Shown: positions 34,657-45,269 of the stretch, piece by piece
How positions within the stretch are numbered: the stretch's first letter is position 1
Layout: every line of letters begins with the position of its first letter
Made by a program: the position numbers and the translations under genes
Notes under the pieces: model-generated
The model's database searches: none
Told to the model about the DNA's origin: nothing
What the model saw: only the letters and a program-made list of their open reading frames with translations
Assembly: GCF_004210375.1 (NCBI RefSeq)
Contig: NC_134834.1
Span: 96,166,170-96,230,169, forward strand
Direction of reading: 5' to 3'
DNA: 64,000 bases
Source of the DNA: Tachypleus tridentatus
Lineage: Eukaryota > Arthropoda > Merostomata > Xiphosura > Limulidae

Positions 34657-34922
34657 GGCCAAGCGTGTTGAGGCGTGCGACTCGTAATCCGAGGATCGCT
34701 GGTTCGCATCCCCCTCGCGCCAAACATGCTCGCCCTTTCAGCCGTGGGGGCGTTATAATGTGATGGTCAATCCTACTATTCGTTGGTTAAAGAGTAGCCC
34801 AAGAGAGTTGGCGGTGGGTGGTGATGACTAGCTGCCTTCCCTCTAGTCTTACACTGCTAAATTAGGGGCGGCTAGCTCAGATAACCCTCGAGTAGCTTTG
34901 CGCGAAGTTCAAGAAACCAGAC
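34657..34922 (+). mobile_element. SINE-A with 12 bp target duplication
   Basis: Exact flanking repeats CTAATGTTTACG at 34645-34656 and 34923-34934. The first bases of the head are missing and it starts GGCCAAGCGTG. Confidence 0.96.
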
Positions 34923-35246
34923 CTAATGTTTACGTTTGTCTGTCTTAATAATATTTACGTAGAAGCTAAAACATTTTCTTATCTTCGTGGTATTTTCAGG
35001 TCTCTTTATCTGAAAGTCATCGCTCTTTTGCTTTGAAGATTTCTTGCTCTTGCAGAAAGATATAAACTGAACATATTTAAAACAAAGATGGTATAATAAC
35101 AGAGTAGAAAAACTGGTTATAAACTGTACTCTGGATTGAATTTACCTTCAATCAGAAGATGTCAACGTTATAATCAAATGATTTTGGAGACACGGTGCAT
35201 TATAGGTTTGAGAACTTTGATGGGCTGAACTGACCTTTTGGATTGT

Positions 35247-35472
35247 TTATTTGTTTTGAATTTCGCGCAAAGCTACACAAGGGTTATTTGCACTAACCGT
35301 CCCTTATTTAACAGTGTAAGACTAGAGGGAAGGCAGCTAATCATCACCACCCACCGCCAACTCTTGGTCTACTATTTTACCAATGAATAGTGGGATTGAC
35401 CGCTACTTATAACCCCAAACAGCTGAAAAGGCGAGAATGTTTGGTGTGGCGGGGATTCGAACCAGTAATCTT
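35247..35472 (-). mobile_element. SINE-A, minus, head cut
   Basis: TTGTTTTGAATTTCGCGCAA through GGGGATTCGAACCAGTAATC, where homology ends inside the anticodon arm. Confidence 0.9.
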
Positions 35473-35654
35473 TCTGACTTTTTGGATGAAAATAGGATGT
35501 TGTTTCAGGCTGATATTTTTTTCAGGCCCTAAAGAAGGCTTCAGGGTAAAAGAGGAAACATTGGATGCTTCCTATTCAACATAAATCTGAAGTCCATACA
35601 GAAGGTCTAAAACTTACTTTGTCTGCTAAGCCTAAAGTTCCACTGAAACAACAT

Positions 35655-35755
35655 TTCACCGTGTCGTTACAGTCTATGTCGCTACGACCGGTCGTGCTCA
35701 AAATGACCACCATGCATCTTGATAACAAACCTGCAGCGTAGGTCCTATTGTCAAG
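35655..35755. repeat. Dispersed repeat E, copy 2
   Basis: AATGACCACCATGCATCTTG and AACAAACCTGCAGCGTAGG match 19275-19375. Confidence 0.65.
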
Positions 35756-36274
35756 CGGTCATAGTCAAGGCACATCACGCCTCTTTGAGGCTATCCGTAA
35801 CCTAGCCAATGTTGGTAATCGACGTCGGATTTTCAACATCCGTTTCAACAGTCCGATTACCCAAGAATTTTCATATGTGTTGAGTCCGTTGAACTGACTG
35901 GTGTGTTTTTATATGGAATAGCATTGATAGCCTTTTCTTTTTCCAGCTGCTTGAAGTATTTTACAGATAAGAAATGTTCTGGAAGCAACTTATGTGCTTA
36001 TATCATACGATACTCTTACAGAAGAAGATCCGAAATAAGTATCTTGCTTACTGTGATCTTGAACTTGATGGCTTTTATAAGTGACCTTTGAGTGTATGGA
36101 TTTTCACCTGTTACAAGATAAGGTAATTTGTTTCTCAAAACTAGAGCAAGACCTTTTGCAAGTCTCTTTCTGAAAATTCCTGAGATCTCAAGATGATTCA
36201 TAGTCTATATTTGAAATTGTAAGTTTTCGATCTGAACACCTCCGTAGGATTTGAGTGTCTGGATATGTAACATA

Positions 36275-36398
36275 TGAAAGAACCGTTACATGAACTACGA
36301 TGGTATCTTACTACCTAAGGAACACCAAACAATATAAGAAACGCCATTTATAAAACTTGACGTTCCATCGTAGTTTCATATTAACTGTGGTTCTTCAC
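36275..36398. repeat. Imperfect inverted repeat, ~30 bp arms
   Basis: GAACTACGATGG and CCATCGTAGTTTC form the inner arms, GAAAGAACCG and TGGTTCTTC the outer parts, with a loop of about 60 bp. It could be a decayed MITE, but no target duplication was found. Confidence 0.5.
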
Positions 36399-36571
36399 GT
36401 GGCTTCCTTATTGAGACATCATTTTAATATAGTGTCAGTGTGTATAATCAGTCTATTATGATAATTAACTATTAAGCAAATAAAAGTAAAAAAAAAAAGG
36501 AAATTGAAGTAAATTGTTTGTGAACACGATTTTCATTCAAATTCTTGCTTTTCTATTGTTAGTATAAAATT

Positions 36572-36660
36572 TGTATAACAAATAAGTTGGCTATTTGTGC
36601 TGAGTCAATGACGAAGATCAGGTCCCGAATTTTAGCGTTTTAATACGTCAAGATTACTGT
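36572..36660 (-). mobile_element. SINE-C, decayed, minus
   Basis: GGCTATTTGTGCTGAGTCAA, GATCAGGTCCCGAATTTTAG and GCGTTTTAATACGTCAAG. Confidence 0.55.
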
Positions 36661-36958
36661 TAAACTAATGACGTACATCTGATATTATAATTTTACTAAC
36701 AAATAAATAAGATAAGCGCAAGACTATTTTATTAATAATCACATCAACACATTTCCTAGACGAAGATTCTTAAAGAACATACCGAATGTCGAGTATTTTC
36801 ATTTAAAAATTACAAGAAAATGAATTTCTACTGTACATGTGTTGGGTGATGATTTAGTTAGTCAGTTTATGTGTATATACAAATACGAACTTTACTATAT
36901 ATATTAGGCTGTGAAACAAAGTAACGCTGTATACATTAATTTCACCGCTACCACCATG

Positions 36959-37140
36959 TAGGGCTCGGCATGGCCAGGTGGGTTAAGGCGTTCGACTCGT
37001 GATTTTAGAGTAGCCTAAGAGTTGGCGATGGGTGGTGATGAATAGCTGCCTTTCCCTTAATCTTACACTGCTAAATTAGGGACTGCTAGGGCAGATAGCC
37101 CTCGTGTAGCTTTGCGCGAAATTCAAAACAAACAAACAAT
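36959..37140 (+). mobile_element. SINE-A lacking the B box (internal deletion)
   Basis: The head starts normally (CTCGGCATGGCCAGGTGGG) and reaches the anticodon (GACTCGTGAT). It then jumps directly to TTTAGAGTAGCCTAAGAG in the body, removing the B box and about 100 bp. Confidence 0.92.
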
Positions 37141-38023
37141 ATATTAATTTACCTATATATTTTCCCGACCAAGGTAATTTCTTTTGAACGAACTGTTTTT
37201 CCTGCTATCTAGTAGTAATGTTTTTAACTAAATCTGTCACAACAATGATGGATTTTAAAAGGTTCGCTATTCTTCATTAGTAGGGATGTAAGGTTATTGT
37301 ATGATGCAGTGCATGAAGTAATTATTCCCGTAGTTTATAATTAAAATGTATGTAAGTCTTTCTGCATGCAGACACGTGCGTTTAACGGTGATAAAAATAG
37401 AGGAGGGGCAAGTGTAAGGAGGGACTGGTGAGTGGGGTGCCGATCCTCCTGCCCACTTCGTTAGATGCTTATGGTTGTAATTCACTGGAACTATCTTATA
37501 TTGCGGAACAACACGGATCCGTCTTTGACTCTGAAATATTCATTTAAATTTTTTCTTTCAGAACTCATTTCTTGTGTTTTTCGCGACGTGTCGAATATTA
37601 TTGAAGAACAAACGCTTCACAAATGATTGACTCTCGCCACATATAATACTCATTAGCACTCAAGAAACACTTGAATAAAATTACCTTATTGTTAGTTGCT
37701 TTCATTACAGGTTATGCTTTATATCAAAATATGAATATGATATTTAACATTCACAGAATTGTGTTCTTTATTAAACTACTGGATTATTGGTTACCTCTTC
37801 ACATATACACTGCTGGCCAAAAAGGCCAATGAACATAAATAAAAAAATATAAATTTTTCGTTGTCAGACTCAACCACTTATTTGAGTAGAGCTTTGAAAG
37901 ATGAAAATAAGAAAAGGGAATATAAAAAACGTTTTTAGCATTTAATAGGGAAAATGTGAACACAATGAAATTAGTCTAAATACTAGCTGGTGAAAAGTTT
38001 AAGACCATACCAAAAAGAAGTCT

Positions 38024-38303
38024 TATTTGGCCCGGCATGGCCAGGTGGGTTAAAGCGTGCGACTCATAATCTGAGGATCGCGGGTTCGCATCCCCGTCGC
38101 ACTGTAGGGGCGTTATAATATGATGGTCAATCCCACTATTCTTTGGTAAAAGAGTAGCCCAAAAGAGTTGGCGGTGGGTGGTAATGACCAGCTGCTCTAG
38201 TCTTACACTGCTAAATTAGGGACGGCTAGCGCAGATAGCCCTCGAGTTGCTTTGCGCGAAATAAAAAAAATTAAAAACCTAAATAGGTTAGGAAATGGCC
38301 AAC
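38024..38303 (+). mobile_element. SINE-A insert in the Tc1 element, with extra 3' sequence
   Basis: Flanked by the 9 bp duplication AAGAAGTCT (38015-38023 and 38304-38312). The SINE proper is about 38029-38270. It lacks the segment between CCCCGTCGCAC and TGTAGGGGCGTTATAA. About 30 bp beyond its A-rich end (CCTAAATAGGTTAGG) also lie inside the duplication. Confidence 0.85.
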
Positions 38304-39322
38304 AAGAAGTCTCGGTAGTGAGTTGCGCGGCGTCATTGCGAATAACTGCAAACATTCGCTTTGGCGTGGTCGATATAAGCGTTTGCAGAAGGCTGGCTGG
38401 AATGTTATTCCAAGTGGTGAAGATGGCTTCACGAAGATCATGCACTGTTTGGAATTGATGTCCATTTCTATAGACTTCCCTTGCCATCCACTCTAAAAAA
38501 ATTTCAATGAGGTTCAGTTTGGGCGAACACGCTGGATAGTCCAAAAGAATCACGTTATTCACCATGAAAAAGTCCTTTATCCTGCGGGCATTGTAGATTG
38601 CAGCGTTGTCCTGCTGAAAGATCCAATCATTTTCACATAACTGAGGGTCTTCAGCCAATAAGAATGCTCTCTCCAATATTCCAATGTAGCCAGCTGCTGT
38701 GTGACCCCCTGTATAACCTGAAGCTCCATTGTTCAATGGAAGGAGAAAACACCCCAAATCATGTTGGAACCTCCTCCACTGTGCTGTGTAAAAATGTCTC
38801 CGGTGGGATATCTTTATCGTGCCAGTAACGTTGGAAGCCTTCTGGACCATCCAGGTTAAATTTTTTCTTATCAGAGAACAAAATTTTCGTCCACTTTTCT
38901 ACGTCCCATGTTTGGTGCTTCTCAGCAAAGTTTAACCGAGCTGTTTCGTGGTGTGGAAGAAGGTGTGGCCTTTGAAGACGTTTACAGGTTTTAAAGCCTT
39001 TCTCTCGTAGATACCGTCTTATTGTTCTTGAGCTGCATTCTGCGTCCGTAAGGGCCTTAATCTGGTTTGACGATCGGCTGGTATCTTGCCGGACAACCCG
39101 TCGAATTCTCCTGCTCAACGCCGGCGAAATTTTCTTGTGCCGACCACTTGAAATTCTCGTTCCGTATCCATCAGGGTCTTTTAAAAAATTTACAACAGCA
39201 ATTTTACTAAGCCCAATATTACCAACGATAGCACGTTGAGAAAGACCTTGCTTTTGCAACTCGATAATTCTGCCACGTTCAAACTCTGTCAACTTTTTAA
39301 CCTTTACCATGTTTTTATCCAA
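38304..39322 (-). pseudogene. Tc1-type DD34E transposase, frameshifted
   Basis: The 187-codon N-terminal block (38759-39322) has the paired-like helix-turn-helix DNA-binding part ([31 protein letters not shown]) and the first catalytic Asp in ILFSDKKKF (about residue 151). The second block (to 38850) has DWIFQQDNAAIYNARR and YPACSPKLNLIEIFLEW. There are 34 residues between the second Asp and the Glu, the Tc1 spacing. The conserved glycine-rich G-G-G-S-x-M-(I/V)-W-G stretch between the blocks is encoded in the third frame, so at least two indels lie between about 38800 and 38730. The usual P-x-E-N motif reads N-L-I-E-I. The C-terminal tail of the open frame (below 38304) is SINE sequence, not transposase. 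Inactive, but it retains most of the protein. Confidence 0.92.
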
Positions 39323-39669
39323 TGTAACACAGGAGATGTCAGTGGGAGATGTTGTTAATGCTTGAACACAAATGACTAAATTTTGTTATGTGTTTACCGA
39401 TTAACGCTTCGTTTCAGTATGGTCTTAAATTTTGGACCAGCAGGTATTTAGGCTAATTTCAGAGTTTACATTTTTCCTATTAAATGCTAAAAAAAATATT
39501 TTTATTTTCTCTTTTCTTATTTTCATCTTTCGAAGCTCTACTAAAATAAATTGTTGAGTCTAACAACGCAAAATGCATATTTTTTTCCTCATGTTCATTG
39601 GCCTTTAGACTTTGGCCAGCAGTGTATACACACACACACACATATATATATATATTGTTATAATGAATT

Positions 39670-39755
39670 CGTACCAGACGTCATAAGAAGTTTGCTCTTC
39701 TGCGTAAAATATTTTCTCAACCCAAACAAGCTGTTTTTGCATATATATTTTGTCT
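39670..39755 (+). mobile_element. Penelope-like 3' tail fragment
   Basis: CTTCTGCGTAAAATATTTTC, TCAACCCAAACAAGCTG and TTTTTGCATATATATTTT match the ends at 44905-44962 and 56326-56393. Confidence 0.7.
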
Positions 39756-40061
39756 ATTGATAAGTTGACTCCGTATGGATGGGAAACTTATTTGTTTACA
39801 CAACGTGGATAAAATATTTCCAACAGGAGGATAAAAATCGACAATTAAAGTTAAAGTTTCATTTTTTTTTAAATTATTTTGATCAAAACAAATATTAATA
39901 AAAATATATCAAAAGAGAAGTTAGGATATTAACATTTTATAACTGTAATTTAAAACAAATCGTGGAGATACGTCACACATAATCTATCAAAATTTGCTCT
40001 CATCTTACAATTTCGCACATTTTGTGTTTTATGATTCAAACAGTAGGCAATTATGCGATGG

Positions 40062-40172
40062 TTGTTGTTTTGAATTAAGCACAAAGCTACACAATGCTCT
40101 GCCTACCACGGGTATCGAAACCCGGTTTTTAGTGTTGTAAGTCCGAAGACATACCGCTGAGCCACTGGGGGG
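40062..40172 (-). mobile_element. SINE-B, minus
   Basis: GTTGTTTTGAATTAAGCACA, GGTATCGAAACCCGG and GACATACCGCTGAGCCACTG. The GGGCTATCTG part is deleted. Confidence 0.9.
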
Positions 40173-40194
40173 TTTTATGCGATGGACATACCAG

Positions 40195-40735
40195 AATTAG
40201 TCTAGAATTTTACCATCAACAGTTGTCATGTAGTAATGGTATGAAAGGTTTTTTGACAATTTTGTTTTGGAATTTTACCATCAACAGTTGTCATATAGTA
40301 ATGGTATGAAAGGTTTTTTGACAATTTTGTTTTGGAATTTTACCATCAACAGTTGTCATGTAGTAATGGTATGAAAATGAGAGTTTTTGACAATTTTGTT
40401 TTGCGCCTTTTACCATCAACAGTTGTCATATAAAATAATGGTATGAAAGGTTTTTTGACAATTTTGTTTTGGAAGTTTACCATCAACAGTTGTCATATAG
40501 TAATGGTATGAAAGGTTTTTTGACAATTTTGTTTTGGAAGTTTACCATCAACAGTTGTCATATAGTAATGGTATGAAAGGTTTTTTGACAATTTTGTTTT
40601 GGAATTTTACCATCAACAGTTGTCATATAGTAATGGTATGAAAGGTTTTTTGACAATTTTGTTTTGGAATTTTACCATCAACAGTTGTCATGTAGTAATG
40701 GTATGAAAGGTTTTTTGACAATTTTGTTTTGGTTG
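40195..40735. repeat. Minisatellite, 65 bp unit, 8 copies
   Basis: Unit TTTACCATCAACAGTTGTCA, TATAGTAATGGTATGAAAGG, TTTTTTGACAATTTTGTTTT. Copies are nearly identical. The third has ATGAGAG and the fourth TAAAATAATGG, and they mark turnover. Confidence 0.97.
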
Positions 40736-41004
40736 TCCGCGAGTGAAAATTAACAACTTAAGCAATAAGACTTCCCAAATCAGTTTTTTTTTCCATATTT
40801 GATGGCCGTTGCAACTAAATAGACACATGTTCCATTAAACAGCAACTTCTATGATCAAACTGAGAGTTTCGTCATGAGTTCGAGGTCAGCGCCTTTTCAC
40901 CTAATGTACTTTTATCTAATGATCAAAATAAATTGTTGAGAAATGTCCAACCGCTTAGGTTGCAGTGTTATCACAGATGTGTAATTTAGAAACTCACATC
41001 AAAT

Positions 41005-42648
41005 TTTCAGAGTGGTGAAGGAAGTGACAAAAGACGAGGAACCTTCCACCCACTTTTCATACTTTACCAGTAAAAATGTATCTAATTTACAGAGTGGTGA
41101 AGGAAGTGACAAAAGACGAGGAACCTTCCACCCACTTTTCATACTTTACCAGTAAAAATTTATCTAATTTACAGAGTGGTGAAGGAAGTGACAAAGACGA
41201 GGAACCTTCCACCCACTTTTCATACTTTACCAGTAAAATTTATCTAATTTACAGAGTGGTGAAGGAAGTGACAAAGACGAGGAACCTTCCACCCACTTTT
41301 CATACTTTACCAGTAAAATTTATCTAATTTACAGAGTGGTGAAGGAAGTGACAAAGACGAGGAACCTTCCACCCACTTTTCATACTTTACTAGTAAAATT
41401 TATCTAATTTACAGAGTGGTGAAGGAAGTGACAAAGACGAGGAACCTTCCACCCACTTTTCATACTTTACTAGTAAAATGTATCTAATTTACAGAGTGGT
41501 GAAGGAAGTGACAAAAAATGTATCTACGAGGAACCTTCCACCCACTTTTCATACTTTACTAGTAAAAATTTATCTAATTTACAGAGTGGTGAAGGAAGTG
41601 ACAAAAGACGAGGAACCTTCCACCCACTTTTCATACTTTACTAGTAAAAATTTATCTAATTTACAGAGTGGTGAAGGAAGTGACAAAGACGAGGAACCTT
41701 CCACCCACTTTTCATACTTTACTAGTAAAATGTATCTAATTTACAGAGTGGTGAAGGAAGTGACAAAGACGAGGAACCTTCCACCCACTTTTCATACTTT
41801 ACTAGTAAAAATTTATCTAATTTTCAGAGTGGTGAAGGAAGTGACAAAAGACGAGGAACCTTCCACCCACTTTTCATACTTTACCAGTAAAAATTTATCT
41901 AATTTACAGAGTGGTGAAGGAAGTGACAAAAGACGAGGAACCTTCCACCCACTTTTCATACTTTACCAGTAAAATTTATCTAATTTACAGAGTGGTGAAG
42001 GAAGTGACAAAAGACGAGGAACCTTCCACCCACTTTTCATACTTTACCAGTAAAATTTATCTAATTTACAGAGTGGTGAAGGAAGTGACAAAAGACGAGG
42101 AACCTTCCACCCACTTTTCATACTTTACCAGTAAAAATTTATCTAATTTACAGAGTGGTGAAGGAAGTGACAAAAGACGAGGAACCTTCCACCCACTTTT
42201 CATACTTTACTAGTAAAAATTTATCTAATTTACAGAGTGGTGAAGGAAGTGACAAAGACGAGGAACCTTCCACCCACTTTTCATACTTTACCAGTAAAAA
42301 TGTATCTAATTTACAGAGTGGTGAAGGAAGTGACAAAAGACGAGGAACCTTCCACCCACTTTTCATACTTTACTAGTAAAAATTTATCTAATTTACAGAG
42401 TGGTGAAGGAAGTGACAAAAGACGAGGAACCTTCCACCCACTTTTCATACTTTACCAGTAAAAATGTATCTAATTTACAGAGTGGTGAAGGAAGTGACAA
42501 AAGACGAGGAACCTTCCACCCACTTTTCATACTTTTTACTAGTAAAATTTATCTAATTTACAGAGTGGTGAAGGAAGTGACAAAAGACGAGGAACCTTCC
42601 ACCCACTTTTCATACTTTACCAGTAAAATTTTATCTAATTTACAGAAA
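41005..42648. repeat. Minisatellite, 79-83 bp unit, ~20 copies
   Basis: Unit CAGAGTGGTGAAGGAAGTG, ACAAAAGACGAGGAACC, TTCCACCCACTTTTCATAC, TTTACCAGTAAAAATTTATC. Length varies mainly in two A-runs (ACAAAGACG or ACAAAAGACG; AAAATTT or AAAAATTT). Unit length therefore drifts around a multiple of three and gives several overlapping open frames of up to 164 codons. One copy (41510-41530) carries an inserted AAATGTATCT. No protein is claimed. Confidence 0.98.
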
Positions 42649-43047
42649 TTACTCTCAGGAAAAACATAGGATTTCATAAAATTTAATCCAGAACCCAAGA
42701 AGTTTCCGTGGCCTTAATACAAACCCTAAATCTCTGGCCTTAATAGGTGCGCTTGGGACGCATGTTTCCTTACTTTACTTGGTCAAATAAATCTAGTGAC
42801 ACCACTTCTAGATTGCTTCTGTTCTCAGTTACTAGTATGTACTTGACAGTAGGTAAAGATGTAAGGTTTACTGTGAAACAACAGACAGATGACATATTTT
42901 CTTTTTTTGACACTTGGGTCAATAACAATAACACTGCACAACAAAGTTTTTGCTTCTTGAACACTGTTGGATGTTCCTTATAGATTTTTGGCTGCTGATC
43001 ACGAAAATCACTTCCAAATTTGCCCATCACGTACCGTTTCATCGAAA
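42649..43047. other. Unique sequence before the unknown-family fragment
   Basis: Opposed open frames of 78 and 96 codons overlap here. Neither shows a recognised family, and the minus one (42770-43060) is antisense to the family fragment at its start. Confidence 0.4.
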
Positions 43048-43228
43048 TCTTCAGTTTCACCAGGACATTGCTACAATGGAAAAACGATATCAGGACAACT
43101 GGAATCCGTCAATGCTTGCTGACTACTGTTGGACACTGCAACGTGATGCATCGGACATTGAATACAAACGAAAATCAGGAGCAAAACACTTGAATTATGT
43201 TGAACTTAATAGCGTATTAGAAACATAA
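43048..43228 (+). pseudogene. C-terminal fragment of the same unknown family, second subtype
   Basis: An open stretch encodes FHQDIATMEKRYQDNWNPS, MLADYCWTLQRDASD and EYKRKSGAKHL. It aligns with the end of the pseudogene at 63.8 kb (FH-x-DI, ERRYQG-x-YN, DYIWGLI). The shared skeleton is F-H-Q-D-I then (E)-(R/K)-R-Y-Q then D-Y-x-W. It is a different subtype, with MLADYCW instead of MVEDYIW. The preceding part of the protein is missing: upstream sequence from 42670 shows no recognisable family sequence in any frame. The plus-strand open frame runs beyond the homologous part to 43228. Confidence 0.5.
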
Positions 43229-43548
43229 ACGCAATTAAATACGTTATTGCCGGTAAACAGTTAACTGTCTATTTCTCAGAGTTCTTACGTGATGAAGCAA
43301 AACCAAAACTATATTTGTGCATACCCACCAGGTACCTCTCACAATCAGCAAAACTTTTCAGGAAGCAAAACTTAAAAAAAAAATTGTTGTGCAGTGTTAT
43401 GCACGTTTTCATATAGAAGTGAACCTTTAAAAAACAACATGCCTTTACAAGGTTTTGTTTACATTTTACTGTTTATATACCAAATACATTTAAAGAAAAT
43501 TTGGTTAAAAATCTTTTCCATTGTGCTTATCACATCTCTAGCTCTTAT

Positions 43549-43826
43549 AGTTTGGCTTGTTTTGAATTTCGAGCAAAGGTATATCGAGGGCTATCTGCGC
43601 TAGCCGTCTCTAATTTAGCAGTGTAAGATTAGAGGGAAGGCAGCTATCCATCACCACCCACCGCCAACTCTTAGGCTACTCTTTTATAAACAAATAATGG
43701 GATTGACCGTCACAGTATAGCGCCGCCACGGCTGAGAGTGCGAGCATGTTTGGAGTGACAGAGATTCGAACTCGTAACCCTCATATTACCAATCGAATGC
43801 CTTAACCACTTGGCTATGCCGGGCCC
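43549..43826 (-). mobile_element. SINE-A, full length, minus
   Basis: TTGTTTTGAATTTCGAGCAA to GGCTATGCCGGGCCC. Confidence 0.95.
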
Positions 43827-43944
43827 TAGCTCTCATCAAGTTATGCGTTAAGTCAATATAACGCCAAAGAAAATTTTGCTTAAAAACGTTTTTCTCATAT
43901 AAGTCACAGAAGGAATACTTAGTTATTATTTGTGTTTGTGTTTT

Positions 43945-44062
43945 TGTGTTTTTTTTTCATAGCAAAGCCACATCGGGCTATCTGCTCAGCCCACCGAGGG
44001 GAATCGAACCCCTAATTTTAGCGTTATAAATCCGTAGACTTACCGCTGTACTAGCGAGGGGC
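43945..44062 (-). mobile_element. SINE-C, minus, best copy
   Basis: AGCAAAGCCACATCGGGCTA, GGGGAATCGAACCCCTAATT, TAGCGTTATAAATCCG and TACCGCTGTACTAGCGAGGG. Confidence 0.9.
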
Positions 44063-44307
44063 CCCGGTATTGGTAAATGTTCTTCGGTTGCTTAAAATCA
44101 GTTAAGAAACGTACTTCGAATAATATATCCACAGATAAACTTAAGGTGTGCTTTTAACCCGAATTGTAAAGCGCATTCTCTCACCTTAAAATTAACGGTC
44201 GTATTCCATCAAATTTAGTTTAGAAATTCGCTATGTCTATGTCATAAGCTAAAAGATAATTGTCAACAGGTTTAATGAGAAGAATATGCAAATTTTAGAA
44301 CCAGTGA

Positions 44308-44709
44308 TGTCGAGAAAACCCACTTGTACTAGTAACAAAATATGACATTCCACTTAATACCAAATTTATTCAAAAACCAGGCACAAAACTGAGGTCTATA
44401 CTATGTAAAAACTACACTGACAAACACCACACCAACATTATTTATAAAATACAATGTGATAACTGCCACGACTTCTATATTGGAGAAACAAGTAGAAAAA
44501 TGGAAACCAGATTCACAGAACATAAAAAGTCACCTTCACACGTTTTCGAACACTGCAAGTCAAATAAACACAACATAACCATAGAAAACACTCAAATACT
44601 AAATAAAAAAACAAACATAAACAAACGCAAAATTAAAGAAGCCTTACTTATACAACAATTCAAGCCCTATATAAACCAATACAAAGGTACACCTTTATAT
44701 TTATATTAA
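44308..44709 (+). pseudogene. Penelope-like GIY-YIG endonuclease domain, 5' truncated
   Basis: One open frame runs to TAA 44707-44709. It encodes KYDIPLNTKFIQKPGTKL, then NIIYKIQCDNCHDFYIGETS, then RKMETRFTEHKKSPSHVF and EHCKSNKHNITIENTQIL. I-Y-K followed by Y-I-G-E-T, a conserved R and E-H-K are the GIY-YIG nuclease motifs, and the C-x2-C insertion is typical of the C-terminal endonuclease of Penelope-like elements, which nicks target DNA. The reverse transcriptase that should precede it is absent. The last 69 codons begin with an internal ATG at 44500 that is probably not the real start. Coding is intact here, so the insertion may be recent. Confidence 0.85.
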
Positions 44710-44965
44710 AAAATAATATAATAAATAATAATAATAAAATAAATAATATAAAATTATATATTCAAACATCTAAGCCCGCCCTCTACATTCCGACACCCAG
44801 TTACACAACCCCTTTCAGACATGTGGTCAGCTTCCGGTCAGTTACCTCTCTCTTTCTTTGTGAATCTGACGATGAACGAAGAAGGTCGAAACGTTGCTCA
44901 CTCCTCTACGTAAAAAAATTTTCTCAACCCAAACGAGCCGTTTTTTACATATAAATTTTAGAACC
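44710..44965 (+). mobile_element. Penelope-like element 3' end
   Basis: An AAT-rich segment, then CTGACGATGAACGAAGAAGG and TCGAAACGTTGCTC (hairpin core, stem weakened), and the tail TTTTCTCAACCCAAACGAG, CCGTTTTTTACATATAA. Confidence 0.75.
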
Positions 44966-45172
44966 CTTACTATTCTGAGTGCCCTTGAATAATATATCTT
45001 AGCGTCAAATATATTTAATTCAAGATTGTAGCAAGGACTAGTGATGACCAGAACTACTGCTAATTTTATAACTGTTTTCGTCTCTTCAAAATATCTTTTG
45101 TTGCGTTCTGTTATGGTAATAGTAAATGAAAGAAGCGTATACTGTAACAATAAGAACAATGTAGTTACTTAC

Positions 45173-45269
45173 AGACTGGATTGATACGAAGTTAGAACAT
45201 CACAAGCCATAGTACAAGTGGTGAACACGTGGTCGCTAATAACGTTTGGTAACAGTTCATAAACTTTAA
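45173..45269 (-). other. Candidate internal coding exon, minus strand
   Basis: A 97 bp stretch is open in one frame on the minus strand and encodes KVYELLPNVISDHVFTTC and MACDVLTSY. It ends at a strong donor, CAGTCT|GTAAGTAA, and starts at an acceptor CCGGCTGCAG| with a weak pyrimidine tract. No family is recognised and no neighbouring exon was found. A short open frame like this can occur by chance, so the donor is the main support. Confidence 0.22.

Larger units (their letters stand above)
37808..39624 (-). mobile_element. Tc1 transposon with long inverted ends, interrupted by a SINE
   Basis: The ends CACTGCTGGCCAAA are flanked by TA (37806-37807 and 39625-39626). The inverted repeats are about 205-215 bp (37808-38012 and 39410-39624). 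Each carries an inner copy of the end motif (CTGCTGGTCCAAAATTTAAG on the right arm read inward), the IR/DR layout known from Tc1 relatives such as Sleeping Beauty. Without the 280 bp SINE insert and its duplication the element would be about 1.53 kb. Confidence 0.95.

Noticed and set aside
41076..42669. Chain of overlapping open frames that look like a repeat protein
   Set aside because: All arise from one minisatellite with unit lengths of 79-83 bp. The same peptide appears in several registers, and there is no start, splice or composition evidence.
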